A stretch of 43,989 bases of DNA from a virus, in IMG/VR virus record IMGVR_UViG_3300033388_004471, positions 1-43,989 of that record. One strand, 5' to 3'. Both the position numbers and the translations under genes were made by a program. The notes below the pieces were generated by a model. It had not been told where the DNA came from. It worked only from the letters and a program-made list of their open reading frames with translations, and did not search any database. Positions 25,909-34,258 of the stretch are shown here, piece by piece (within the stretch, counting starts at the first letter, position 1; each line of letters begins with the position of its first letter).

Positions 25909-26739
25909 TCAAAAAGGTATGTCATTCGGATCAATATTTACTGGTGGTGCTACTGGTGTTAGTGGTGTACCATATCCACCTGCTACTGGTGGTGCTGTAC
26001 CTGCTACTGGTGTTAGTGCTACTGGTGGTGCTGTACCTGCTATTGGTGCTGCTTGTAACTGCATTGCTGGTGGTGCTGTACCTGCTACTGGTGTTAGTGC
26101 TACTGGTGGTGCTGTACCTGCTATTGGTGTTGCTGTACCTGCTACTGGTGCTGGTTGCAACTGCATTGCTGGTGCTACTGCTTGAGCGTTGGCAAACATA
26201 GGTGTTGCGTCAATTTCAACAACACCAAAAGGCTCACCATCACCTGCAAACTGAACTGCCACCAACTCACAGCGAATACCATTACCATCATGCACTTGTA
26301 AATAAGGTTGAATAACTACATTTACTTTGCACCCAGCATATATTTGTCGTGCCGCTTGTTCCCATGCTATCGGTTCAAGTATAGCCTTCTTTGAGATGTC
26401 AATAATTTGTGGACGATTGGGGTTTTTAGCACTAATATAATAGTTGTTAGCATAGCCAACATAGACTTCACCAGTTGTTTGCCTAACTTTACGATTGCCA
26501 TCACCAAAACACACCTTGTTTGCTGTTTGTATGGTTGCAATCATGCTGGGACCGTTTGCTTTCCATTTTTCAGTAGCAAGAGTGTTGATAACTTCCCAAA
26601 ACTTTACGAACCCAGGATGAGATGGAGGCATAATCATATCCATACTATACTTAGGCGTTTGAGTGGTATTAAATGCCGTTGGTTGAGCGATGTGTACAAA
26701 TGAGGCTGTTACACCTTCTAATAAAATTTGTGTTGTCAT
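25909..26739 (-). CDS. DUF2815-type ssDNA-binding protein with SSB-like DIPF tail
   Basis: This 276-residue protein should coat single-stranded DNA during replication. Residues 1-174 match the DUF2815 OB-fold ssDNA-binding family of phages (opening LEGVTASFVHIAQPTAF; central GDGNRKVRQTTGEVY near 75). Residues about 185-262 form a low-complexity Ala/Pro/Gly/Thr linker built from AGTAPPVALTPV units, and the last nine residues are NIDPNDIPF, close to the acidic DDDIPF tip of bacterial SSB that binds repair and replication partners. The fold, disordered linker and tip reproduce the SSB architecture. It follows DUF2800, as in many phages. Confidence 0.88.
   Translation of the reverse strand: MTTQILLEGVTASFVHIAQPTAFNTTQTPKYSMDMIMPPSHPGFVKFWEVINTLATEKWKANGPSMIATIQTANKVCFGDGNRKVRQTTGEVYVGYANNYYISAKNPNRPQIIDISKKAILEPIAWEQAARQIYAGCKVNVVIQPYLQVHDGNGIRCELVAVQFAGDGEPFGVVEIDATPMFANAQAVAPAMQLQPAPVAGTATPIAGTAPPVALTPVAGTAPPAMQLQAAPIAGTAPPVALTPVAGTAPPVAGGYGTPLTPVAPPVNIDPNDIPF
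25934..26185. repeat. GTAPPVA-coding tandem repeats in the ssb-like gene
   Basis: On the plus strand the unit GGTGGTGCTGTACCTGCTA and close variants repeat many times; read leftward they encode VAGTAPPVALTP. The same unit fills 28236-28420 in a different gene, and the units are more alike in DNA than the protein requires. Confidence 0.85.
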
Positions 26740-26801
26740 AATAATTTACTCCTTTAGTTGTTTTAAATAGTACGTTTTACAATGGCTTTGTTCCATTGCT
26801 T

Positions 26802-28058
26802 TTATGCCCAGTCTGGTATAACAGCGTCCACTTTGGCATCTTTAAAATGTTCCTCAACACTCGCTCCGATTGCTTTCCTACTATCGTTTTTTAAAACAAG
26901 AGTGGGTTTACCTTTATGGATAGTCATTTTTTGCTCAAAAAGATCTTTTTGAGTTTTATTAAGACTGATCTTTTTACCATCACCTTCTGACCAACTCAAC
27001 TTTAACGCTTGAGCAGGGGATATGAGCCGCTTGGTGTAAAGTGCATTAAATGGTATATTCTGCTCAGCAGCAGCAGATACAAGCTCAGTTTCTGTTAAAT
27101 CCCATGACTTCGAACCGTTGCCTTGAACTAACTTCACCCCTTTTATCGTCTTATGTTGCGCGCGCTTGGTTAATTCCTCAGAGCAAGCAGATAACATTTC
27201 GTTAATCTGTTTTTTCGCTGTAAAGATTTCCACAAGCTGCTCATCAGATACATCAGTAGGATTTATATACTTCATAGATTGATCAACCACATTGACAGGG
27301 TTAAATCCTAACACGTCTAACGATTGTTCGTTGTTGATTGAACATTTACCTTGTGCAAGACAATGTTTACACCACGAGCCAGCCGTTAATGTAGGTGTTT
27401 CTTGTCTTGCTCGTAGAAGTGCCTCAGCGATGAATTGCCATCTCACATTCATCGTTGATATGTCAGTCATCATTGTTTTGATTGTGTCTTGACCTAACAC
27501 AGCAATTCGAGGCTGAACAACAGTCATTTGAATGTATCGGGGATGATATTGTTCGTGAGTGAACTTGGCTATCACCCCAGCAACACATAATTCAAGTTGA
27601 GTGTTATCCACAACTTGAATTTCACCCATACCATACTTAAACTCAATGACCTCAAGATGAACATTTGATTTAATGTAAACATCACAACGTCCATCCATTT
27701 CACCACGAATACCACCTACCTTTGATGATGGATCTACAAAGTCCTCACAAACAGGTACTGCATTTATTTCATGTGAACGAAGTAATACATAATCAAAAGC
27801 GACACCAACTGCAGCAATCATGTCATCATTGGGCGACCATTCACCATATTGGTCTACATGTTTAATACCCAATAACACACGCTTTGGGTGAACGTTTGTT
27901 CTGATGGCATTTTCGAGTAGATAGTGAGCGCGTATGCCATCAATAGCATCTATTTTTTCAGAACTTTTTAAATCTTGATTTTCTGAAAAATTGACACTAC
28001 CAGCACACTGCGTCCATATGTGACTTTTACTTGGAGAAAATTTTGCATGTATAGTCAT
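26802..28058 (-). CDS. DUF2800 family, Cas4/AddB-like nuclease with Fe-S cysteines
   Basis: This 418-residue protein is a typical replication-cassette DUF2800 protein. The sequence shows a Cas4-like PD-(D/E)xK nuclease: EMDGRCDVYI near residue 115 and LEVIEFKYGMGE near 130 supply the acids and the catalytic E-x-K. A Cys at residue 18 (WTQCAGS) and a CX2CX5C cluster near 220-230 (WCKHCLAQGKCS) match the four-cysteine Fe-S cluster of Cas4/AddB nucleases. The C-terminal half is helical and basic. It probably processes DNA ends or recombination intermediates for the phage. Confidence 0.88.
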   Translation of the reverse strand: MTIHAKFSPSKSHIWTQCAGSVNFSENQDLKSSEKIDAIDGIRAHYLLENAIRTNVHPKRVLLGIKHVDQYGEWSPNDDMIAAVGVAFDYVLLRSHEINAVPVCEDFVDPSSKVGGIRGEMDGRCDVYIKSNVHLEVIEFKYGMGEIQVVDNTQLELCVAGVIAKFTHEQYHPRYIQMTVVQPRIAVLGQDTIKTMMTDISTMNVRWQFIAEALLRARQETPTLTAGSWCKHCLAQGKCSINNEQSLDVLGFNPVNVVDQSMKYINPTDVSDEQLVEIFTAKKQINEMLSACSEELTKRAQHKTIKGVKLVQGNGSKSWDLTETELVSAAAEQNIPFNALYTKRLISPAQALKLSWSEGDGKKISLNKTQKDLFEQKMTIHKGKPTLVLKNDSRKAIGASVEEHFKDAKVDAVIPDWA

Positions 28059-28060
28059 CT

Positions 28061-28603
28061 TTATACTCCCACAACAACTTTATCAAATTCTAAAAAAGCC
28101 CCGTAAACTTCATGCAATTTAGAATCTGGAACATCACTGAGTTTTGAGTAACCCAGTGATATTAAAAATGCAGCAACATCTTTTTCGCCTTGGTTATGTA
28201 TTGACAAGGCAAAATCAAGCACCATTTTTTGAGTGATTGTACCTGCTGCTATTGGTGCTGTACCTGCTGGTGTTGGTGCTGTACCTGCTATTGGTGCTGT
28301 ACCTGCTATTGGTGCTGTACCTGCTGCTATTGGTGCTGTACCTGCTGGTGTCAGTGCTACTGGTGGTGCTGTACCTGCTACTGGTGGTGCTGTACCTGCT
28401 ACTGATGCTGTACCTGTTACATCCAAAACAAAAACCCCGGCTGATTTTTTCATCTTATCAACATTAACTTTAATAGCATTATCACCATCATCATAAATGC
28501 CAGTGAAACTAACTTCCCTTGTGTTTTCGTTACCCATTTCAACATTTCTAAACTTAATACCATCAGCGTTATAACCAAAAACGATTATTTTTTTCTCATC
28601 CAT
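28061..28603 (-). CDS. Unknown protein with GTAPPVA linker between two domains (180 aa)
   Basis: Residues 1-63 form a small domain with beta strands, residues 64-121 are a low-complexity linker made of AGTAPPVA and AGTAPIA units, and residues 122-180 form a helical domain (ITQKMVLDFALSIHNQGEK ... LGYSKLSDVPDSKLHEV). The linker is nearly the same sequence as that of the ssDNA-binding protein at 25909-26739, at both DNA and protein level. It stands just upstream of DUF2800. It may work with the ssDNA-binding protein or on the same DNA, sharing a flexible spacer; the rest is unknown. Confidence 0.8.
   Translation of the reverse strand: MDEKKIIVFGYNADGIKFRNVEMGNENTREVSFTGIYDDGDNAIKVNVDKMKKSAGVFVLDVTGTASVAGTAPPVAGTAPPVALTPAGTAPIAAGTAPIAGTAPIAGTAPTPAGTAPIAAGTITQKMVLDFALSIHNQGEKDVAAFLISLGYSKLSDVPDSKLHEVYGAFLEFDKVVVGV
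28236..28420. repeat. GTAPPVA-coding tandem repeats in the 28061 gene
   Basis: The plus strand repeats GTGCTGTACCTGCTATTG and variants about a dozen times, the same family of units as 25934-26185. The shared repeats lie 2 kb apart on either side of the DUF2800 gene, which makes them a substrate for recombination that would delete or invert the intervening gene. Confidence 0.85.
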
Positions 28604-28604
28604 C

Positions 28605-28817
28605 TTAGTTCTCCTTTGTGTTTTTAAATAGACGACCTAGTGGGTCGTCCTCTCTTGTAGGTGGTGTTATTGCACACCTATCTTGATAAAATGCAATAAG
28701 GATTTGTCGAATACCCTCACTGTGTTTTATGTTTAGATTGTCCAACTTTTCGTACAATTTTTCTTTGCCTCCGTCAGGTAAAATAATGTTTAAATTGTTG
28801 TTGTAATTTCGTGTCAT
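28605..28817 (-). CDS. Probable ribbon-helix-helix DNA-binding regulator (70 aa)
   Basis: This 70-residue protein has a short N-terminal strand-like segment (NNLNIILPDGGKEKLYEKL) followed by a helix, a turn and a second helix (SEGIRQILIAFYQD), the layout of an Arc/MetJ-type repressor dimer. It is the first gene of the leftward replication operon and lies directly beside the 44-bp operator repeats. The simplest model is autorepression, and possibly repression of the divergent PAPS-reductase/primase operon. The fold call is moderate. Confidence 0.6.
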   Translation of the reverse strand: MTRNYNNNLNIILPDGGKEKLYEKLDNLNIKHSEGIRQILIAFYQDRCAITPPTREDDPLGRLFKNTKEN

Positions 28818-28833
28818 GATAACTCCTTTCTGG

Positions 28834-28965
28834 TTAATTTGAACATAGTATACACTATAAGAGATAAATATATATGCTTAATTTGAACATAATATACACT
28901 ATAAGAGATAAATATATATGCTTAATTTGAACATAATATACACTATAAGAGATAAATATATATGC
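28834..28965. repeat. Three tandem 44-bp operator-like repeats
   Basis: Three head-to-tail copies of one 44-bp unit occupy 28834-28877, 28878-28921 and 28922-28965. Each carries ATTTGAACATARTATACACTAT, with the short dyad ATAGT-ATAC-ACTAT in copy 1, then GAGATAAATATATATGC. Copies 2 and 3 have one substitution relative to copy 1. They lie between the divergent leftward (28817) and rightward (29037) operons, so they are candidates for repeated operators or an origin. Confidence 0.9.
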
Positions 28966-29003
28966 TTAATTTGAACATAGTGTATACTATGTTCAAATTA
29001 AGC
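28964..29003. promoter_or_regulatory. 40-bp palindromic operator at the end of the repeat array
   Basis: Eighteen-base arms GCTTAATTTGAACATAGT and their perfect complement flank a 4-base centre (28982-28985). The left arm is the start of a fourth copy of the 44-bp repeat, so the palindrome arises where a repeat meets its inverted self. A dimeric repressor such as the 28605 product would bind here; the palindrome overlaps the region just upstream of the PAPS-reductase gene and would control it. Confidence 0.75.
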
Positions 29004-29036
29004 AGAAAGAATAAAACAGAAAGGATAAATAAAATT

Positions 29037-29807
29037 ATGCAAATAATCGTACCAGTGTCAGGTGGTAAAGACAGTCAAGCCTGCTTAAAGTTGGCAGTAG
29101 ACAAGTATGGTGCAGAAAATGTACAAGGTATGTTTTGTGATACATATAATGAACATCCTATGACTTATTCTCACATTGCACTTATGGAAATACTTTATGG
29201 GGTAGAAATTATTACAGTAATTGATCATAAGTTCCCGGGGCGAAATGTTTGGGAAAGAATAAGAAACAGAGGACAATTTCCCAGAGATAATACTAGATTT
29301 TGCACTCAACAATTAAAAATACAAGCAGCGTGCAGATACTATAAAGAACTGTTAACTACTGACCGTTATAAAGATGGTTATCAAGTGTGGTATGGAATGA
29401 GAGGTACTGACGAGAGTACACAACGAACGAATAAATATAGTAAATATATACCAATGGATATTGATGATCAACGAGAATTAATTGATGCCAATGATATGAA
29501 CTCAACATTTCCCAAAAAATTAGCAAAACAAAATGTGTGGTTCGTACTTCCAGTAGTTGAGTGGACAACTCAAGATATTTTTCATTTTCTCGGAGATGAT
29601 ATTAATCCGCTCTACAACCATGGTTTCAAAAGAGTAGGTTGTTTTCCCTGTTTCGCCTGTGCCACACCAAAACAGTTGATAAAAGCATACTCTTTTGATG
29701 AATTTGGGGCTTCTCAGTTGAGAAAGGTTAAAGCAATGGAAATAGAATTAGGAGTTAAACATAAAAATTCAAATACTGAACAAGCTTGCTCATGGTGTGA
29801 TATTTAA
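29037..29807 (+). CDS. PAPS-reductase family ATP pyrophosphatase
   Basis: ATG at 29037 is preceded by AGAAAGGA and starts the conserved domain (MQIIVPVSGGKDSQACLKLA). The P-loop SGGKDS of adenylating ATP pyrophosphatases (residues 8-13) is intact. An FCTQQLKI motif near 87 and Cys-rich C-terminus (GCFPCFACATP near 205, then CSWC at the end) match phage-type PAPS reductase-like proteins, which also include DndC-like members. It is 256 residues. The role in phages is open: sulfur or nucleobase modification, or DNA thiolation-type reactions. In-frame ATG codons at 28962 and 28989 fall in the operator array and are unlikely starts. Confidence 0.85.
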   Translation: MQIIVPVSGGKDSQACLKLAVDKYGAENVQGMFCDTYNEHPMTYSHIALMEILYGVEIITVIDHKFPGRNVWERIRNRGQFPRDNTRFCTQQLKIQAACRYYKELLTTDRYKDGYQVWYGMRGTDESTQRTNKYSKYIPMDIDDQRELIDANDMNSTFPKKLAKQNVWFVLPVVEWTTQDIFHFLGDDINPLYNHGFKRVGCFPCFACATPKQLIKAYSFDEFGASQLRKVKAMEIELGVKHKNSNTEQACSWCDI

Positions 29808-29810
29808 CAA

Positions 29811-32183
29811 ATGAGAATATCAATATCACAACATCAAGCGGACAATTTTGTCCCTAACTCAATCACTTTTGAACAGTTGAAAGAATTTGTAGTAGCGAAA
29901 GATTTTAATTATTGTACACACCTATTCAAAGACAATCATAGAATAGGTACTAACGTCATTGAGGGCTTTGACTTTATAATTTTAGATGTTGACAACACAG
30001 CTACCGTAAAACAAGCAGTAGAATATTTTAAAAATATTACTTACTTGCTCTATACCACTAAGAGTCATCAAATAATTTCAAAGAAAAACCCAAACGGCAA
30101 CGATAGATTTAGAGTGATACTGCCTCTACCAACAACACTATTTTTGAATAGAGAGGCTTATAGTCATTTTATGAATGTGTTTATAGCAACGCTACCCTTT
30201 ACGGTAGATATTGGTGCATGTACTGATATTGTGCGTTACTGGTACACCAACTCAAAAGGTATTCTGTACACCAACGAAGGAGGGTACATAAATACGGTTG
30301 AAATGTTGAAAACACAACCTATCACCAAACCAATGAAAAAACATGTTTTTGACTCAAATTATGACGAAATATGGAATGCACTAAGTCATATTGATGCTAA
30401 CTGTGATAGAAAAGATTGGTTAGATATTGGGATGGCAATCCATCATGCTGATAGTATATTGGGTGAAAATCGTGGATATTTATTTTTCGATGAGTGGTCT
30501 AAACGTTCTGCTGAAAAGTACAATCAAACAGACACCAAAAAAACATACGACTCTATCACCTTTGATGAAAAAGGTATTACAACTGAAACGCTATTCATGG
30601 TTGCCCGAAATAATGGTTGGCAAAAAGATGTGTCTGCTATGTTTTCATCAATCAACACAGTAGGAAAACTGGTAAACCCTGAACACATAATGCAAGCGTT
30701 ACGTCCAGCACCGCCTGATTTAAACTTACAATTATTACCGCCAATAGTACAAGCAATGAGTAACGAACTATCCTCAGACGTTGGTGCCGATCCACTAGCA
30801 ACAGCATTGGCATGCTTAGCAGTTGCTAGTGGTGCGATTGATTCACGCATCATATTGGAGATCAGTTACAGGTTTAAAGTCAAACCAATACTTTGGTTAA
30901 TGACTATCGGTGAACCGTCATCCAAAAAGACTCCAGCATCTGCACCCATTTTTGATATTCTTGACAAAATACAAGACGAGGATCACCAAAACTACAAGGC
31001 AAAAAAATTACTGTGGGAAGGCGAGGAAGCAAAATACAACAAACAGAAAGCAGATTTTCTGAAATACGCTGCTAACCCATTAAACTCAATACTAGAAAAT
31101 GATAATTCAAACCAACCTCCCACCGACTTAAAACCATCGCCTAACCCACTGAGAATCACAGTACAAGACATTACGAGCCAAAAAATAATACCAATATGTG
31201 TAAATAACCCTAGAGGTGTGTTGTGCTATTTGGACGAAATGGCAGGGTGGTGTGCAAAGATACACAATATAAGAGGTACTGAGAATAGGTCAACGTGGAC
31301 TGTCGGTTATGATGGAAAGAGATATGAGATGGACAGGGTAGGGACTGGCTCTACTTTGGCTAAAAACCTGGCAATCAGCATGTACGGTAATATTCAACCT
31401 CATGTGCTAAAAAAATACATTCAAGATTTAAGCGAGGACGGTATGTTGCAACGCTTTATCCCGGCTGTACTACGAGACAGTTTTGATAAAGTAGGGACAC
31501 CCATTACAGAAGCAAAATCAATAAATCCTTATTGGGAACAGGCTGTTCGTAAATTATTTGCATTGGGTAAACACACCTACACACTAAGTCCAGAAGCCTA
31601 TGATGAGTTTAGAAAATTTCAATATTGGAATGAGGATTTAAAAAAACACTTACGAAAACATAACGAGGAGGGGCGTATCTTTATGACTGCCGTTGGCAAA
31701 GTAGAAGGAACGGTAGGTAAACTGGCTCTTGTATTTCACCTGATGGAAACAGAAGGTATGACATCAATATCGCTTGATGTCATGCAAAGAGTGGTGGCAT
31801 TTGTTAAAACGTACGTTATACCATCTTACCGATACACTTACAGTGAGATTGGAGGAGTGAAAGGGTTTGACTTTACTATTTGGATTACCAACTATGTAAT
31901 AAAAAAATCTGAAAAAATTATTGATTTAACATTAAGTGGACTCAAACGAGCGGCAACACAGCAATTTGGACAAATGCAAATTACTGATAATTTCAAAAAA
32001 GATGTTATTATCCGCGATGAGATGATATTGCTGGAGTCGTATTATTGGGTTGTGCCTGTGGGTGATAAAAATACCAAGTGGCGAATAACAAAAGAATTAA
32101 CCGAACACTTCCACACATACCGTAAAGAGGTAATTTCAGATAGGGAAAATTTATTAAAAATATTCGCTAGTCATAAGGTATAA
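29811..32183 (+). CDS. Prim-pol / DUF3987 primase-helicase
   Basis: This 790-residue multidomain protein likely primes and unwinds DNA. Residues 1-170 form an archaeo-eukaryotic primase-like domain with FIILDVDN (near 50) as the metal-binding acids and RFRVILPLPT (near 100). A PriCT-type segment follows near 190-265 (DIGMAIHHADS ... DEWSKRSAEKY). Residues 300-790 match DUF3987, with the Walker A GEPSSKKTP near 370, a DEMAGW motif near 475 (acidic Walker B-like) and helical C-terminus. It starts 3 bases after the PAPS-reductase stop, so the two are coupled. Confidence 0.85.
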   Translation: MRISISQHQADNFVPNSITFEQLKEFVVAKDFNYCTHLFKDNHRIGTNVIEGFDFIILDVDNTATVKQAVEYFKNITYLLYTTKSHQIISKKNPNGNDRFRVILPLPTTLFLNREAYSHFMNVFIATLPFTVDIGACTDIVRYWYTNSKGILYTNEGGYINTVEMLKTQPITKPMKKHVFDSNYDEIWNALSHIDANCDRKDWLDIGMAIHHADSILGENRGYLFFDEWSKRSAEKYNQTDTKKTYDSITFDEKGITTETLFMVARNNGWQKDVSAMFSSINTVGKLVNPEHIMQALRPAPPDLNLQLLPPIVQAMSNELSSDVGADPLATALACLAVASGAIDSRIILEISYRFKVKPILWLMTIGEPSSKKTPASAPIFDILDKIQDEDHQNYKAKKLLWEGEEAKYNKQKADFLKYAANPLNSILENDNSNQPPTDLKPSPNPLRITVQDITSQKIIPICVNNPRGVLCYLDEMAGWCAKIHNIRGTENRSTWTVGYDGKRYEMDRVGTGSTLAKNLAISMYGNIQPHVLKKYIQDLSEDGMLQRFIPAVLRDSFDKVGTPITEAKSINPYWEQAVRKLFALGKHTYTLSPEAYDEFRKFQYWNEDLKKHLRKHNEEGRIFMTAVGKVEGTVGKLALVFHLMETEGMTSISLDVMQRVVAFVKTYVIPSYRYTYSEIGGVKGFDFTIWITNYVIKKSEKIIDLTLSGLKRAATQQFGQMQITDNFKKDVIIRDEMILLESYYWVVPVGDKNTKWRITKELTEHFHTYRKEVISDRENLLKIFASHKV

Positions 32184-32192
32184 TCAAGCATT

Positions 32193-32462
32193 ATGGAATC
32201 ATATTCAATAGAACTGAACAACGAGTGGGTACAAGCATTAACTGATCAGGTAGGTGTTATTTTACCACCTACCAAAGCAACACATGAGAAGGAAGGCTAT
32301 CAAGTTGCTATAGATAGTGTGCTTATGTGTGTTGGCACTCCTACTGATGAGAATGACGAAAATGTAGTACTCATGCCAAAAGAGGCTATATCTTTCGAAA
32401 CACCTCATAACGTCTGGATTAAAGCTAAGCACGGCAAGCCTTGGTTAGGAGTTATAAAATGA
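32193..32462 (+). CDS. Unknown small protein (89 aa)
   Basis: A soluble 89-residue acidic protein beginning MESYSIELNNEWVQALTDQVG, with no recognised motif. Its stop overlaps the start of the tail fibre (TGA with ATGA), so it is co-translated with it. It may be a small virion or fibre-associated protein; the fibre context is the only hint. Confidence 0.6.
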   Translation: MESYSIELNNEWVQALTDQVGVILPPTKATHEKEGYQVAIDSVLMCVGTPTDENDENVVLMPKEAISFETPHNVWIKAKHGKPWLGVIK

Positions 32463-34258
32463 TTTCTGTAGGTAAAAAAAAAGGCTCTGGGTCAAGTCTA
32501 TTAAATTTAGCATTTACCTCAGACAGCTATAAAATTATTGCTGAAGCTGGTGATTTTGCTGCCCATGAAGCATTAGGTTGGGAAAGAAATGATGATAGAG
32601 TAGATTTAGCTGAATATGGTGGAGTTCCAGTTATTGACTTTAACGGTGGTGGGGTTAATACTACTGATGGCTCTACTGGCTCTGAATCTCTCAAAAACAT
32701 TAGTTTACGGATACCTTTGGTTTTAGAAGACTTTAACAATATGCATAGATATGGTGGTGTATATTCTGGCCATGTATCATTAGACAGCATTAATGGCTCA
32801 TTAGGATTTTTTACTGGCTTTGGAACAAACATAGCTAATCAAATAACAGGTTTAGATGGAACTAAACCATTTAATAGTAATTCCAGAAGGATAGGTGCTT
32901 TCATTAGGCACAATGCTGATGGGCATGTATACAGTTTAGGCGGATTTAATACAGGCTCTGCTAATATTGTTATGAATGGTATTGATACTGTTGATGTAGT
33001 AAATTGGGCAGGTGATACAATTACTAACACGTTACCTGAAATTAAGAAAGGTGAATTCTTTACCTTTGAATTTCATATTAGAGATGGTTTTGATAAAACT
33101 ATGTTCTTGTATATGAATGGGATACTAGTAAACAACCCAGTATTTACGTCTCACGCTTTAGACAATGAAGTTGCTATGCATGCAGGTTCCGCTAGTACTT
33201 ACAGGCATTCTTACATTAAAGAATTTGGTGCTAACATAAATACAAATGAATCAAATCTAATACTCACTAAAAATCAACTTGAAGCAAGTAGTGGAGTAAA
33301 TCTTTCAATTCCAAAAGGGACAAGAAGTTATTCAGTTGAATTGCCTAAAGGTATGCAACTACCTTCTGGGCATATATTTAATGTTAAATCCCAAACTATT
33401 GGTGAACTTACTTGGTCACCTTCTGATGGTGATGGAATATCCGCTACTATTGAAGGTTATTCATCTGGCAAAGCTGAACTTTATGGCTTGCAAGAATTAA
33501 CTAAAACTAATATTCTCAAAGATGGTGCACAATACATAGGAAGCACTGTTGAGAAATGGATAGTTGACCCTATAACTGGTGAAATATCTTATGGTGATAT
33601 AGTTATTAAAGATAGCAAGGTGGCATTGGGTGAAGCAGAGATTGAATACTCTAACATAACCCACTATGCTATTTATGGCTCAGGTCAAACTGGATTAGAT
33701 GATTTAACAATATCTGGTACTTATGATGTACAGGATGAAAATACACTATTCCAAATAAAAATAGACAGCATTGATGGTTCTTTTGATACTTTTGAATGGA
33801 AGGACTATGCAGATGGTATATGGCATCCTGGTATTTTTATAACTGGAGCAGTACAACAGTTGCGAAATGGTATTACTATTACTTTCGCAAATGATACAGG
33901 GCATACTCTTGGTGATAGTTGGTACTTTGATGCTGGGCACGAAATACATATAAGCAGAACTATGCATGTAATGGGTGATATGCTTATCCATAGAAACTTA
34001 ATCATAGCTGGTTTGATTCAAACATTTAGCCCTTTAAAAATCCAAGACGGCATAAAAATTTCATGCGATAAAACAACTGATAGAGGAATAATTAACACGA
34101 CTTGCACAGCACTTGATTTAAAAATTGATGGTAAAACAGTGCTACCAATTGAAAAGGGTATGACATTTGCTAGCAATGAAATTGCAGAAATCAAGTATTT
34201 TGGATTAAGAACAAATAACTTCAGTGGATGGCGTTTATGTGATGGCTCGTTTATGTGA
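32459..34258 (+). CDS. Second tail fibre, N-terminal part (truncated by 16-bp duplication)
   Basis: This 599-residue beta-rich protein starts at the ATG overlapping the upstream stop (MISVGKKKGSGSS). Its middle shows a concanavalin/LamG-like pattern (FFTFEFHIRDGFDKTMFLYMN near 215) and long Ser/Gly-rich beta segments typical of fibres. It ends abruptly in NNFSGWRLCDGSFM. The GWRLCDGS motif is the start of the tail-collar type tip domain, whose remainder is encoded in the +1 frame from 34242. A 16-bp tandem duplication at 34232-34263 causes the break. Without it one fibre of 793 residues results. Confidence 0.85.
   Translation: MISVGKKKGSGSSLLNLAFTSDSYKIIAEAGDFAAHEALGWERNDDRVDLAEYGGVPVIDFNGGGVNTTDGSTGSESLKNISLRIPLVLEDFNNMHRYGGVYSGHVSLDSINGSLGFFTGFGTNIANQITGLDGTKPFNSNSRRIGAFIRHNADGHVYSLGGFNTGSANIVMNGIDTVDVVNWAGDTITNTLPEIKKGEFFTFEFHIRDGFDKTMFLYMNGILVNNPVFTSHALDNEVAMHAGSASTYRHSYIKEFGANINTNESNLILTKNQLEASSGVNLSIPKGTRSYSVELPKGMQLPSGHIFNVKSQTIGELTWSPSDGDGISATIEGYSSGKAELYGLQELTKTNILKDGAQYIGSTVEKWIVDPITGEISYGDIVIKDSKVALGEAEIEYSNITHYAIYGSGQTGLDDLTISGTYDVQDENTLFQIKIDSIDGSFDTFEWKDYADGIWHPGIFITGAVQQLRNGITITFANDTGHTLGDSWYFDAGHEIHISRTMHVMGDMLIHRNLIIAGLIQTFSPLKIQDGIKISCDKTTDRGIINTTCTALDLKIDGKTVLPIEKGMTFASNEIAEIKYFGLRTNNFSGWRLCDGSFM

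Noticed and set aside
25919-26201. Rightward frames of repeated Gly-Ala-Val-Pro or Leu-Val-Leu inside the ssb-like gene
   Set aside because: They are antisense readings of the GTAPPVA linker repeats, and the leftward gene has the better start, motif content and neighbours.
28233-28496. Rightward elastin-like GAVPA frame
   Set aside because: Antisense reading of the linker repeats in gene 28061-28603.
28834-29003. CRISPR array
   Set aside because: The repeats are directly adjacent without unique spacers and without cas genes; they are tandem operators.
28962-29036. Extended start for the PAPS-reductase gene
   Set aside because: The upstream in-frame ATGs lie in the operator array and the conserved domain begins at ATG 29037 after a ribosome site.
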